From the NCBI GenBank assembly GCA_009746045.1, contig RPFO01001898.1, positions 124,001 to 188,000 of the forward strand: DNA of 64,000 nt. Direction: 5' to 3'. Position 1 is the first letter of the stretch, and each line of letters begins with the position of its first letter. Of the stretch, positions 9,431 through 20,530 are shown in pieces. The notes beneath the pieces are model-generated. The model was not told the origin of the DNA. It searched no databases and saw nothing but the letters and a program-made list of their open reading frames with translations. The DNA is from Mesostigma viride. Its lineage: Eukaryota; Streptophyta; Mesostigmatophyceae; Mesostigmatales; Mesostigmataceae. The position numbers and the translations under genes were made by a program.

Positions 9431-11481
9431 CTATCTGTCGACGGTCGGAATGAAGCCGGTATATGGCTTCTTATCATTCGGAAAACGATATTTAACCCCT
9501 AAATGGTCTGGCTGCCGATTTTCCGCCTAAAACTGAGTTACAGCCGACACGTCGGCCCCTTCTCGGGGGACCAAATGCCGCGAAAACTATTGAGAATTAG
9601 GAAAAGTTTAGCTGAGAAGATCGAAAGTTTATAATTTTCCTCACAGCATGGTACTAGGGTTTGCATACTTCTGACAAAGTTATAGAGGTGTTCTGGCCGG
9701 TCAAAGTACAAGGGGTCAGGGTACTTTTTCACGTACAACGTGCATTCCGGAAAACGACGACCTGGCCATGGCGGCTTGCGCCCACGCATGGCATTTACGT
9801 TTTCGTTCGAATTTTCTGACCAAACTCAGGAAATTGATTTTGTACGTCCTAAAGATGATACAGGCCAATTTTTGGTTCGCGGGAATGCCATTTGATAGGT
9901 GTCGGCAGCGTTCTTGCTCGAAAAAACTGCGATCAGGCCGGACGATAGAAACGTTGACAGCAATACCTTTCCGGCGTATTTTAAAGGATATATTGGTTTC
10001 TTTGTACTTTTTATGGTACATGGTAGTCGTAAACGTGCAAGGGTGGCCAGAAATCGCCGAATCCAGCGACCATGCTGCACAACTTTGGTGTGCCGAAATG
10101 CGCCATTTTGCGGCCACCGCCTGGGCCAAGGTAACGCCATCCATGCCTGGTAAAGCTTAAGCATCGTTTTCCTATCGATGTTTGACGTTTATATATACGT
10201 TCTAGCTTGTGTAGCGCATTCTTTTTGCATTATTCATGCTCTTTCTTGACCCTGGCCTGGCCCCTTTCTAAAACACCCTTCTTAGATGCTTCCCTCAGTC
10301 AGTTGACCTGCCACAGGGTGATGGTGATAAGTTTTAGAGGCTGTATGGGTTTGAATACCTCCATATATGTTTGTTATACATTTCCCACACACATATTGCA
10401 TGAGTGTGAGGCAGTTGGCTGGTCTCTGTGGCATCATCAAGCATGTAACCGGTGAGTAGAAGCTTCCCATTGTCAGCATGTGCCACCAGGTGTGCTGGCC
10501 ATCACCTGGCAAGCTATAGCAGCTTAGGCCTAGTTTATCCTTGCTAGGGCAAGCTGAAATAGGCTTAAAATCACTAGTTTGTTGGTGGCTGCCTCCTAGA
10601 ATGCATGCCTTGCGTAGGGTATCCGTACCACGTTACCTACGTGCATGGACAAGGTGGCACCTGCACATAGGTGCCATGTAAGGGCAGTGTGATGATGCAG
10701 TTATGTTTCCCCATCATTGTGGAAGGGAAATGTATTGTGTGGCATGGTTGGGGGCCATATTAGTAGGTATTAGTAGGTAGTATGCCCACTCCTACCCCCT
10801 TGGTTGCTTTTTACCAACGGTACCCCTATGGGCTGTACTGGGTGTAACTGCTGGTATACCCACCCAAATGATGACCCCAATGGCTCAAACTGTTCAGCAA
10901 CTAATTGTTCATCATCCCTGAAGTGGTAGGTGCCTAGCTCTTACAACATAATTCAAAATGCACATTCTACCAAAAATGAAAACGCTCGTCTTGACCCCCC
11001 TGACTTTGACGGCAGTTATACATGGCCTACCCTGCATATATGTAAGGTTGTGATATACCAACCCGAAGGGCAACTCATGGACATGCTTGGCCCCCAAGGA
11101 CAGCCATTGGATATGGGCGGGTTGGATGGCATCTGGTTTGCAAAATTGTGAAGTTACAGCCGATGCATCGGCAGTATTTCTGCCCATTTAGGGGTTAATT
11201 AAAGATTCTACTTCCTTCGGCAGTTCCTTGGCCGCACCATCATCGTGCCAGCCCATTTTAGCCGCAAAATGGCGATAGGCGGCATGGCGCATCACGTTGT
11301 TGGGGGCCTTTTCGGATTTCGGAGGTGTATGGTCTTCGGCAGCTGCCCCGGCCTCAAAAAGTAATTTCCGCGACAATATGAAATCTAAATCTTTTTCTGG
11401 GCATTCGAACGAGACTTGCCATGCTTTTAAACGCCGCAAAGCCTCCGTTTCAAGTCTGGCATCTCGTCTGGTAGCCGCCAT
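9431..11481 (-). pseudogene. Small accessory ORF interrupted by a MITE
   Basis: The open frame starts at 11481. Ignoring the MITE plus one TTAA (9496-11198), it continues to a stop at 9431-9433 and would give 115 residues. The C-terminal half has an AYRHF block, a central acidic/Lys stretch and then FPNDKKPYTGF. This resembles the Y-R-F...IR-FP-x-YTGF pattern seen in P2X7-C-terminus-like proteins encoded beside some eukaryotic transposases. That similarity is from memory and weak. In the present sequence the MITE adds a premature stop after four new codons. Its function, if any, would be accessory to the neighbouring transposase. Confidence 0.45.
9496..11194. mobile_element. piggyBac-like non-autonomous element (MITE), 1.7 kb
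   Basis: Flanked by TTAA at 9492-9495 and 11195-11198, with terminal inverted repeats CCCCTAAATGG. Both ends also contain a GTTACAGCCGA motif with a small palindrome (around 9540 and 11155). Removing the element and one TTAA restores an open frame, which supports the boundaries. No transposase is encoded and nothing recognisable lies in the interior. Confidence 0.85.
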
Positions 11482-11859
11482 GGCTCGTCCGGAAATATTG
11501 CATTTTCACTCACGCACGCAATTTAGGTCGTGGGTACTGGCGGGAATTTTTCGGCGCCAAAATATTCGCGCCGGGACCGTCCCCTTAATTAACGTGTTAA
11601 TCTTATGAGTTAATTAGTCGTGCGGTCGGGTCCAACATGATCATGGTCAAGGTATGAGTTGTCTAATATGATTGGCTAATAAGTAGGTATTGTATAACCA
11701 AGTTAATTCCAATGCCACAAATGGCTGAATTTGGAGGCACGCTCTGCTCAGCCTACCGACCATCAATGTAGCCAGGGCTAGGAGAATGGGTGCGACCGCC
11801 GGTGTTATGCTGCTCTTCCGGGACATCTGCAACCGCCTTAGAACTGCTGTCGACGCAAC

Positions 11860-13362
11860 CACCTCCAGCAGCTTGGCAACACAGTTTTCGCACGATGCTG
11901 TACAAGAACAAGGGGTCGCCAGCCGACCCCGGCAACTACAGAGGGGTGTGCATTCAAAGCGCCCCCCTCAAGCTTCTTATGCCGCTCATCCTGAACCGCC
12001 TGCGCACGGCCCTGGACGGTCACCTCAGCGAGACTCAGCACGGCTTCCGTTCAGGTTGCAACACAGTACAGGCGCTCTTCGCTACTCGCCGACTGGTGGA
12101 GGAACTGCAACGCCTTCAGCCTGGTGAGTCCCCTTTGCACCTTGTACTGGTGGACTTCATCAAAGCCTTCGGTTCGGTTTTCTGGCCTGCACTTTGGGAC
12201 ATCCTCGAGCTGTTCCGGATCCCCTGCCCCCTTATTGCTGTCATCCGCAACCTGTATGAAGGGTCCGCCACTTTGGTGCGCACTTCTTACAGGACCACGT
12301 CACCATGCCCTTTACAGAAGGGTGTGTGGCAGGGCTGCGTGCTGTCGCCCTACCTGTTCATTATTGTGGTTGAATACGTAATGATTCAGGCGCGCAAGCG
12401 ATTTGCCCGCATCGTGGGTAGGGAACCAGGGGTGCAGGTTGCTAACAAATTCTGGCATGGCGGAGCGGACACGGAGATTCGGTTGGCAGACATCATCTAC
12501 GCAGACGACACCACCCTCTTCGAGGACACTGGACACGTGCAGACATGGCTTGACTGCCTGGCTATCGAGGCCCGTGCAGTGGGGCTTGAGGTCAGCAAGA
12601 AGACAGAGGCCCTGGCGGTTGGGCTCATGACCCACTCACCGCCACCCCTCTATCTCCTCGACGGCTCTCGAGTCCTGTATCGGGACCGTGTCAAGCTGCT
12701 GGGCAGCCTGCTCCCCAGCTGCGAGGTTGATGTGGACCACCGCATCTCCCTCGCCTGGCACGCTTTACGCCAGTACCGGGCCCTGTGGCGCAAGCCCCTG
12801 GGCAAGATCGAGAAACAGGATCTCGTCCTTCCTGTTCTCACGTATGGGGCCGAGACGTGGACCCTCACCGCCGACCTGGCCCGCAAGCTGGACGGCGCGG
12901 TCACCAACATGCTGCGCTCCATTTTCAGAGTAGGATATGCTGCTCATGTCCGCAATGAGGACCTGTACCAGGGCATGCCATATATCACCAGCACCAGCAT
13001 GTTGGGTATCAAGCAGCGGCGCCTGCAGCTAGTACACTGTAGGGTAGTAGTACGCTGTAGGGCACCTAGCTCGCACCAACCAGGTAGACACCTCACGTGG
13101 CCCCCCCGCAGGATTGCGACCAGCTCAGCCTGGCCGGCACCTCCTGACGTGGGCCGGGCCCCGTGATGTTAGACGCCGCAAGGCCCGCACCTTCAAAGAA
13201 CAGCTAGTAGAGGACATGGGGGGCCTAGGCCTCTCCGTGATTTGGAAGAAGATGATGGACAAGGCCAAGTGGGCCCAGGTCATAGAGGACAACGAGCCCC
13301 CCCCTGTGGGGAAGCGCCCGCGTGTGCAAACCCGCGGGAGGCACGCCAGACAGCTCCCCTAG
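11860..13362 (+). pseudogene. LINE reverse transcriptase, truncated and frameshifted
   Basis: RT begins at motif NYRGVCIQS, continues through LVDFIKAFGS (the second Asp of motif A is changed to Gly), QGCVLSPYLF and the catalytic YADD near 12500. It then runs through the thumb to a C-terminal domain with AETWTLT and KQRRLQL. Around 13030-13130 a short GTAGTAC duplication and frameshifts break the frame. Homology resumes at 13140 and ends at TAG 13360-13362. No endonuclease is present, so the copy is 5'-truncated. Confidence 0.8.
13358..13362. repeat. TSD of array B (left)
   Basis: CCTAG, repeated at 14208-14212. It overlaps the TAG stop of the interrupted LINE ORF. Confidence 0.8.
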
Positions 13363-13576
13363 AGTTATTATAAATAGTGACGGAACCTTTTTGCCACTTG
13401 GGCAATTAGGTCCGTCACTATTTATCCGGCGAAAACCACTCGCCGGCATCTATTCCGCGTTAAGTTCACGTGAACGTGGCGCGGAATTGATGCCGGCGAG
13501 TGGTTTTCGCCGGATAAATAGTGACGGACCTAATTGCCCAAGTGGCAAAAAGGTTTCGTCACTATTTATAATAACT
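13363..13576. repeat. 214-bp compound hairpin of array B
   Basis: Near-perfect inverted repeat centred on GTTCACGTGAAC (about 13465-13476). Each arm itself contains the 70-bp unit with AGTTATTATAAATAGTGACGG ends, i.e. a hairpin within a hairpin arm. Confidence 0.88.
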
Positions 13577-13778
13577 AAAACGTCGTAGTGTGGGGGCCGA
13601 TATCTATCGTACCGCTGATGCCTACTGCAGTACCGAATCTCGCCTTAACGATATTCCAACCGGGCATATTTTCCCTTCTGGCACTTTCGTTTGGCCTTCT
13701 GGTATCAATTCCATCCGGTATTCGGAAATACCCGTGTCACCACAGGTATCAATTCCTTCCGGTATTCGGAAATACCCG

Positions 13779-13818
13779 TGTCACCACAGGGATTCGAACC
13801 CCCGACTTACGAGGTCTT
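13779..13818 (-). pseudogene. tRNA 3'-half-like sequence (array B)
   Basis: Read on the minus strand: TAAG next to the hairpin, an anticodon-stem-like piece, T-arm GGGGGTTCGAATCCC and acceptor strand ending TGGTGACA followed by CGG. The upstream 48 bp, including the acceptor sequence, are tandemly duplicated (about 13702-13790). No 5' half is present. Confidence 0.6.
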
Positions 13819-13946
13819 AGTTATTATAAATAGTGACGGAACCTTTTTGCCACTTGGGCAATTAGGTCCGTCACTATTTATCCGGCAAAAACCACTCGCC
13901 GGCATCAATTCCGCGCCACGTTCACGACGTGAACTTAACGCGGAAT
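13819..13946. repeat. Array B central hairpin, right arm truncated
   Basis: The left arm is complete. Just past the centre the right arm stops after GCGGAATAGAT and joins the inverted body. This mirrors the half-hairpin junction at 684 in array A. Confidence 0.75.
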
Positions 13947-14137
13947 AGATACCGGAAGGAATTGATACCTGTGGTGACACGGGTATTTCCGAATACCGGA
14001 AGGAATTGATACCAGAAGGCCAAACGAAAGTGCCAGAAGGGAAAATATGCCCGGTTGGAATATCGTTAAGGCGAGATTCGGTACTGCAGTAGGCATCAGC
14101 GGTACGATAGATATCGGCCCCCACACTACGACGTTTT

Positions 14138-14207
14138 AGTTATTATAAATAGTGACGGACCTAATTGCCCAAGTGGCAAAAAGGTTCCGTCACTGTTTAT
14201 AATAACT
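14138..14207. repeat. 70-bp terminal hairpin unit of array B
   Basis: AGTTATTATAAATAGTGACG at the left end is inverted at the right end, with a central unpaired part. It forms the right boundary before the CCTAG TSD. Confidence 0.85.
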
Positions 14208-14480
14208 CCTAGGGCAGCGTGATGTTGTCTAGATAGATGTTGCAGTTAGTAATGCTGTTAGATAGATGTTGTAGGTAGCTGATGTAGATAGATTAGACCG
14301 GTAGGACTGTTTGCACCCATCCATCCATCCATCGGGGTTCAGTTAATGCTCCGTGACTCCCCAACGGGAGCACGAGTCTAGTTAATTAATCAATTAATTA
14401 ATGGGTGCGACGGATGTGTTCTTGGACCCGCTCCCGGCCCTTAGCCAAAATAAATAAGTAAGTAAGTAAGTAAGTACTTG

Positions 14481-15382
14481 CGTGTCATGCGCAAAGGCAT
14501 GCCACGGAGTACTATGCTAATCTCATTAGAAAAATAATTACACAAAAGTTTAAACAAATATCGTCTGCATCATCCCCCAACCGTTAAGCACTAGATGCGG
14601 ATGTAATCCTCATCCGAGCTGTCCTCTACTGTAATGGCAGACGAGGCGGTAGTGTAGCGGCTATCCTCAGGACCAATAACCTCCACCTGCGGACTTCTAC
14701 CCTGGCTAGCAACGGGCCGCGGGCCCGTGGGGAGAAAACAGGAGCATACCCCTCGGGAAGGTGCTTATCGCAGATGGCAGCCCATTTCTCCTTGTCATTC
14801 ATGCGGGCGCGGAGTACGGATAGTCCCAGAAGCCCTGCATCTTCAAGCAGCCAAAATAAAGAATTTCAGTTGGCTGGCGACCCCCCCTCCCCCCCTTTTT
14901 TCAGGGGGGGGGGGGGTCTGCATCCAAAACTCCCTAACCCCCGCCCCCCCCATTTTCTGTGTTTGTGGGGGGGTGGGGGTCCGACCCTTTACACTAGCTC
15001 CGGGAGTGTCGCGGACAGCCAGATAAGCCTTTGGAAGTCCAGCCGCCAACGAACCAGGCCTCTCGGGGGAGTTGTTGTTGTTGTTGTTGTTGTGTCCCAC
15101 GCCGCACATGGGCAGCAGAGAATCTATAGTGGCCGAGGGCCGGATATATATTATAAAAATATAATTACTTACAGCAGAGTGAAATCACTCAAACCAAAGC
15201 AAACGCCCAGCTATAAACCTATATACAGAGCCATGTCAAATCTCTATACTACGATAAGACCAATGGAAACTCCTAACGGGAGGAACCTAATAGCCCTGCT
15301 GCACCGCAAAATCAGCCCGCGTACGGCGGAGCATGATGTCAGCCATGGCCCGAGTCAGCGCCACCGACAAGCGCTGACGCCA
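14481..15382. other. Flank between LINE and CACTA: old gene remnant and low-complexity DNA
   Basis: On the minus strand, about 14830 down to a stop at 14591-14593 reads as the end of an unrecognised acidic protein (…SSDEDYIRI), with a frame change midway. It may be the last exon or a remnant of a gene. Long C and G runs lie at 14880-14980 and a (GTT)n run at 15072-15096. Nothing else was seen up to the CACTA end. Confidence 0.35.
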
Positions 15383-15705
15383 CACTAGGAACTCGGCTGA
15401 GAATTTGTTGAGAATTTTTGAGAATTGCCTGAGAATGGCCTGAGAATAACTGAGAATATCTGAGAATTTCTGACAATATGCTGAGAATATCTGAGAATAT
15501 CTGAGAATTGGCTGAGAATAGCTGAGAATTTTTTAGAATAATCTGAGAATAAGGGGTGAGAATGGCCTGAGAATAAAGGGACTTGGGGATCGAGAATAGT
15601 GCACAGGCTGAGAATATTGGGAAACTGAGAATATTGGGAAACTGAGAATATTGAGAAAACTGAGAATAACAAGGGACTGAGAATACTGAGAAAATGCAAA
15701 CCATA
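15383..15705. repeat. CACTA left terminal and subterminal repeats
   Basis: Terminal inverted repeat followed by more than 20 copies of TGAGAAT spaced 8-20 bp apart. In CACTA elements such repeats bind the accessory (TNPA-like) protein. The mirrored array is at 57990-58352. Confidence 0.85.
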
Positions 15706-15719
15706 GACCTTATGCTAGC

Positions 15720-16032
15720 AGCGGCAATCTGCCAGCATAAGAATCAGCATTGTTGCAAACAATGCTAGGAGGACAAATTCTTTTATTATCAAAATAGTAT
15801 GCCATATTGATGATGACAAATATTCACTGCATTTGCTGACCACCCCGCATTTGCTAGCTGGGCCCATGTATGTAATGGCCTCCCATTTCCCATCGGACCA
15901 TGGTATGTATGATTGCCATATGTAGAATGCCAAAAAACACAGCCATGTTTTCAATGCAGCAGATTCATGGGACGAGAAATTCAGCAACCATGCTGAATTT
16001 CTCATCCAATGAATCTGCTACATTGGAAACAT
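15720..16032. repeat. Inverted duplication split by the LINE
   Basis: Sequence around 15880-15983 is repeated in inverted orientation at 15989-16032 and continues at 20321-about 20400. Both arms contain the stretch GCCATGTTTTCAATG / CATGGCTGTGTTTTTTGGCATTC. The arms diverge away from the centre. It lies in the CACTA left region, and its role is unknown. Confidence 0.65.
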
Positions 16033-16171
16033 TAAATTAAATTAAATTAAATTATAACATGCCTCCGTGGGGAGGTCATGTAGCACATATTCCATGATGG
16101 ATGGGGTGGGGGAAGCCGCGTAATCGAACTATCCTAACTCTAAGCTATCTAGTCTAGAAATCCTCACTACA

Positions 16172-17101
16172 CTACTCATCAAAACGCCTCCTCCGCTTGG
16201 GGGGAGGGGGCTTGCCCACAGGGTCGGGCGTGTGCGCCTTGACAATCTTCTTCCACCGCGTCTTGTCCTGCATGGCAGTCCAAAGACGGGAGAGAGAGTG
16301 GATGCGGTACTCAAACTGGGCTGGGACCACTAGGTCGTCCAGCAACATCTGGGTGTAGTTCGTGACAGGTTTCCCTACCCTTTTGGGAATGCCCTCTGGG
16401 CCAGGCCAGGTCAGAATGTGTCGCCCTGGCTGGCCAAGCCGCTGGGGGCCGGCCAGACCAAGGGCGGTGTCGACCTGGCTGGTGCGAGCAAGGTGTCCTA
16501 CAAATGCTATCCTACGCTGCCTAATCTCGTCCGAAATACGAGGCATGCCATGATACAAAGACTCTGATGACGGACGCTCTGAAAAACCTACGTTAAGGAC
16601 CTGTCGGAGCATCCTGTAAACCGTGCCGTTGAGCCTAGCTGCCAGTTTGGGTGTGAGTGTCCACGCCTCGGCGCCATACGAGAGCACCGTGAGGACGAGG
16701 ACCTTGAAGAGCATGCGCTTGCGGTGCTCGCCCAGGCCCTTCGAGCGCCAGTAGGTGTTGAGCGAACGGAGCTTGGCCCAGGAAAGGCCGATGCGGGTGT
16801 CCACATCGTCGGCAGTGTCAGGGAGCCAACTCTCCAACAGCTTGAAGCGGTCGCAGAACGGGACCGTCGTCCCGTCGAGCAGGCGCGGCAGCGGTGGTGC
16901 ACTAGAGGCCCCAATCACCATCGCCTCAGTTTTGACACTAATCTCCAGCCCCACCGCCCGTGCCTCCAGGCCCAGACAGTCCAGCCAGGTCTGAATGTGC
17001 TCGGGGCTCTCGATGAGGGTGGTGTCATCCGCATAAATCAGGTCGGCAAGGCGGTAACCAGGTCTAACCCCTCCGTGCTCTTTCACGTTAAGGATGTCCA
17101 A
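16172..17101 (-). pseudogene. LINE RT C-terminal half
   Basis: Begins at LDILNVKEHGG, contains the catalytic YADD (about 17030), the thumb region, AEAWTLT, RQRRIAFVGHLAR and PGRHILTWPGPEG, and ends at a stop at 16172 after an Arg/Lys-rich tail. It is the downstream half of the ORF interrupted by the insertion at 17106-18754. The halves are in frame once the insertion and one GCTA are ignored. Confidence 0.85.
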
Positions 17102-17105
17102 GCTA

Positions 17106-18754
17106 TGTCGCGTTTGCGTGCCATATCATCCTGGACTGGTCATTACCGCTACTTGGAATGCATCCACTATCAGCAGTAATCATGTGTGAGATATGCCACC
17201 TCCCCCCCCACTATTTAGCTCACAACAACGTGAGAGCAAAAAGTGAAAGAAAGGAAGCTCACACAAAAGAAGGAAGCCCAAAGAGGGCGTCATTCCAGGC
17301 AGCAGCAAAAAAAGAAAAAAAAAAAATCCAGCTGCTCAAAGATGCTTTTCCAGGATCAGCAACAACCTTAACATGCATGCTTTTAAAGGCTTAGCAATAA
17401 CCCCTGACATGCATGCTTTTAAAGGCTTAGCAATAACCCCTTCAATGGCTTTTTACAGGGAAAAGCCTAACCTCTTCAGATGCTTTTGAAGGCTAAGCAA
17501 TAACCTCTTTCCACCACTAGGCCGGTAGGCCTGACTCCTAACAAGGTTGTTCGTTCAGTTACGGAAGATGATGTGTGGGCTCTGCCCCACTGGCAGCCAC
17601 CCGTTGCAAGAGCAGTTCCTACCGACCTTTATGACATAACGCTTAACAAGATTTTGTTATTCACAAATAAAATTGAGAATACATTTTAGCCAAAACCAAT
17701 GTTCATCAACAAGAAAGACTGGCTAATTCCAGCCCCTGGCCTGCCTAGCTTCGAGCAAACAAGTCCGGCATGTCCAATACCATGAACATCCGCTACCCGC
17801 TCTCCTTACGGAAGTTGGCCTTGTCCGGATGTATGCCAACACCCAGCCAACCGCTCTCACCCTAAGCTACCGACAGTGCCCAGGCGAATCTACCATACTG
17901 GCAGTCCCTGCGACGACTGTCCTCGAGACAAATCCAAAAAGGCTTAACTTGTATGCCTATCTCGCCTCGACCCATGAAAACAATCTCGCAACCATCACGG
18001 AGGTTGCGGCCGGGTTGTTCTACTAGTTAATCACATGAAGACAACTGCGTCGTTGTGAAGTGAAAACTGAACGAACAACGACCACAATGGCCGACTGTTC
18101 ATCCTTTTAACCTGCGCAAGCTAACCTTTCCAACGTGACATCAGCCAGTGACGACCAAAATACGCTGAACAAGGTGCCGCAAATCTAGCATGCGCTTTTT
18201 AACGTTAGATCAGGTGCTTGCCTGACACAAACCAAATCTCATGAACAAATCTGTCCAAGCACAAGCTAAACAACTTGTAGATATTTTGCAACACTAAAAA
18301 GCGCTGCCGCAATCAGAAATTAACCAGGCTAAATTGCCGGCCATCTCAGGCACCGCTGCTCAAAGCGTGCTGACCGTTCGCGACGTTTCACGTGTAGCCC
18401 TGGTCGTTCTCCACAAAGTCTGGTGCCCCTCGTTGTAGTCCTGGCAGAGCACGTGATCACTGGCCCGGCAGCCAGCCCAACATGCCTGGCCTGCCTTAGT
18501 GGCGCGCGCCAGCGCCTGGACTGCCCTGGTGACGACCGGTAGCCCAAATCCCCCCTTAGCCCACTGCCGCAAATGCGAACGCACTCGCACTTGGACGAAT
18601 TCAGAAGATCCGCCGACGATTCAGCGGACGCGTGATTACAACTGAGATCCGCGGCGTCAGTACCGGGCCGCGGTATAGCAACCCGCACAAGGCTGCGGAC
18701 GTCAGAATTACGCTAAAATCTGAATTGCGGACGTGATAGATCACGGACGCGACA
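17106..18754. mobile_element. TGTCGCG-terminated element, small copy (E1, 1649 bp)
   Basis: Ends TGTCGCGTTTGCGTG at 17106 and CACGGACGCGACA at 18754, flanked by GCTA (17102-17105 and 18755-18758). About 110 bp at the left end match the right end of the large copy at 47798-56573 in inverted orientation, and about 200 bp at the right end match its left end. The interior has about 35-bp tandem repeats (17340-17515, TGCTTTTAAAGGCTTAGCAA). It also has a segment near 18050-18110 related to 48245-48340. No transposase was seen. Confidence 0.82.
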
Positions 18755-18758
18755 GCTA

Positions 18759-20309
18759 GGCTCGAACCCCTTAAGAGCAGTAAAGCGCGCACGTGCCCGG
18801 CGCATGACGTGATCCACGACAATAATGAACAGGTATGGGGACAGGACACAACCTTGCCACACCCCGTGGTGAAGGGGGAATGGTGGAGTGGTGCCTTCCG
18901 CAGTCCGCACTACTGCCTGTGAGCCCTCATACAGTCGGCGAATGGCAGCAATAAACGCAGGTGGTACCCGATCCAGAGCTAGGATGGCCCAAAGAGCCTC
19001 CCAGAGAACCGTGTCAAAGGCCTTGATATAGTCAACAAAAATGAAGACCAGCGGCAAACTGTCAGGGGGAAGGCGACGCACCTCCTCCATCAACCGGCGC
19101 GCGACAAACACAGCCATGACAGTGTTACGACCACGACGGAAACCCATCTGAGACTCACCCAGGTGTGGGTCCAGCGCGGCGCGGAGCCTGTGCAGCATCA
19201 TGCGCATGAAGACCTTCAGCGCGGCGCTCTGGAGGCAGACACCCCGGTAGTTACCGGGGTCAGCAGCAGATCCCTTCTTGTACAGCATGACGCGGATGGC
19301 CGTCTGCCACTCAGCAGGCGGAGGCTCGTCAGAAAGCAGGACACGGTTGCAGAACGCCAGCAGAAGATCCTTAACCGCCCGATCAGGGGTCTTCAGCAGC
19401 TCAGCAGAAAGGTGGTCGGCACCGACTGCCGCATCGTACCGCAGGCGAGCAAGGGCGCCGTCCAATTCCTTCAAAGTGAAGGGGGGGACGATGTCGTCAG
19501 TGGCAAGGCAGCCCTCCTGCAAGGCGGGGACTTGGTAGTCCGCGGCCGAGGAGGGGGGCGCTGGCGGCGGCGGGGGTCCGGCGACCCCGAGGCGGGCGGC
19601 CGTCTTGGGGTGAAGCGGCGGGGGGGGGGCGCGAGCCCCACCTGTCAAGGAAACATTGTGGGCCAACCAGCGGTCAAGGCTGACCGGCGCCGTGCCGTCC
19701 CCCGTGTGCTCCACCGGGGTGCGCTGCCGCCGGCCGCCGAGCCGGTCGAGGTGGTACCACATGTCCTTGCCCTGGTTGCGTGCCTGGCAGGCCTTGGCAT
19801 CCGCGATGCACTGGGCCGCCTCCACGTCCTGAGCGTGCTCGTAGGCCTCCACGAGGGCGGCCTTGAGCACCGGTTTCTGCAGCGGGTCCCGGTTACGCTT
19901 GAGGCGGTGCCGGGCGGCCAAGACCTTGGGGTCCTGGCGGTAGAGCGGGCCGGGGCGGCGGCGGGGCATCAGGCCGGCAGGTGCCGGGCCGCCAGCAACG
20001 GGGCACGGGCCGCAAAGCCCGCAAAAATGGCGGCGTTGGGGGCACCCTTGTCTAGCTCGTCGACGTCCGCCCGGGCGTCCAGGGCCGACAGGTACTCCAT
20101 GCGGCACCGGTTCCGCTCGTGCTCGGCGTCCGTCCAGTCCTCAGGATCTCCCCGGACTGGGCGTAGGGCAGACCAGTCAGGGCGGACCACTGGGGCGCGG
20201 CGCGCGGGGACGTGGAACCGGAGCCGAATGGTCGCGCGCACCAACCGGTGGTCAGAGCACACCGTGGGCGTGTCAAACACTCGGGTGTCCAGGACCGAAG
20301 TGCACCTGG
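18759..20309 (-). pseudogene. LINE endonuclease end and RT N-terminal half
   Basis: The 5' part shows SDHRLV, the last motif of an apurinic-type endonuclease, so the copy is truncated within that domain. After a frameshift near 20000 the ORF carries a long linker, then NYRGVCLQS, FVDYIKAFD (motif A), QGCVLSPYLF and FTALKGFEPS, where the DNA insertion occurs. The RT would copy element RNA at nicked chromosomal DNA. Confidence 0.82.
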
Positions 20310-20530
20310 ATTGGAAACATGGCTGTGTTTTTTGGCATTCTACACGTGCCAATCCACCCTGGCATGCAGCGCCCCGGCAACCCATGGCAGTTATCCGAAA
20401 TGCGACTACGAGTCCTTGCTCCAGGTGCGTTGGCGCTTCACCGGTGTGCTGCTTTTCTGCTCCACAAACATATACGAAAATCAGGGAAATACAAGGGATG
20501 AAAATCATACAGTTCATACATTAGAAAGCA

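Larger units (their letters stand above)
6817..11584 (-). mobile_element. TTAA-type DNA transposon (Kolobok/Mutator-like), left end not visible
   Basis: Contains a single-exon transposase (6984-9386, minus) and an upstream small ORF (9431-11481, minus) broken by a MITE. The right terminus appears to be CGGGACCGTCCCC at 11572-11584, followed by TTAA (11585-11588), which fits a TTAA target. The left inverted repeat is not found before the gypsy LTR at 6816. The gypsy insertion therefore probably displaced it outside the window, or it is deleted. Confidence 0.6.
13363..14207. mobile_element. Array B: second hairpin/tRNA-half array with 5-bp TSD
   Basis: Built like array A but from unrelated sequence: hairpin 13363-13576, body 13577-13818, hairpin 13819-about 13946, inverted and truncated body to 14137, and hairpin 14138-14207. 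The ends are AGTTATTATAAA...TTTATAATAACT. The whole unit is flanked by CCTAG at 13358-13362 and 14208-14212, so it inserted as one block into the LINE 3' end. One body carries a tRNA 3'-half-like sequence at its end. No protein gene was seen. Confidence 0.85.
11640..14480 (+). mobile_element. 5'-truncated LINE with array B inserted at its stop codon
   Basis: Plus-strand non-LTR retrotransposon fragment: RT ORF, 3' UTR and a tail with (AAGT)n repeats around 14450-14475. It is related to the LINE at 16033-20309 by its RT and C-terminal region. Array B (13363-14207) lies in it. The exact 5' boundary is not determined. Confidence 0.75.
16033..20309 (-). mobile_element. APE-type LINE, 5'-truncated, with 11-bp TSD
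   Basis: Minus-strand non-LTR element flanked by ATTGGAAACAT (16022-16032 and 20310-20320). Its 3' tail is (TTTAA)n on the minus strand at 16033-16055. The ORF starts inside the endonuclease and continues through RT to a C-terminal domain. The element is split by a small DNA element at 17106-18754. Confidence 0.88.
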
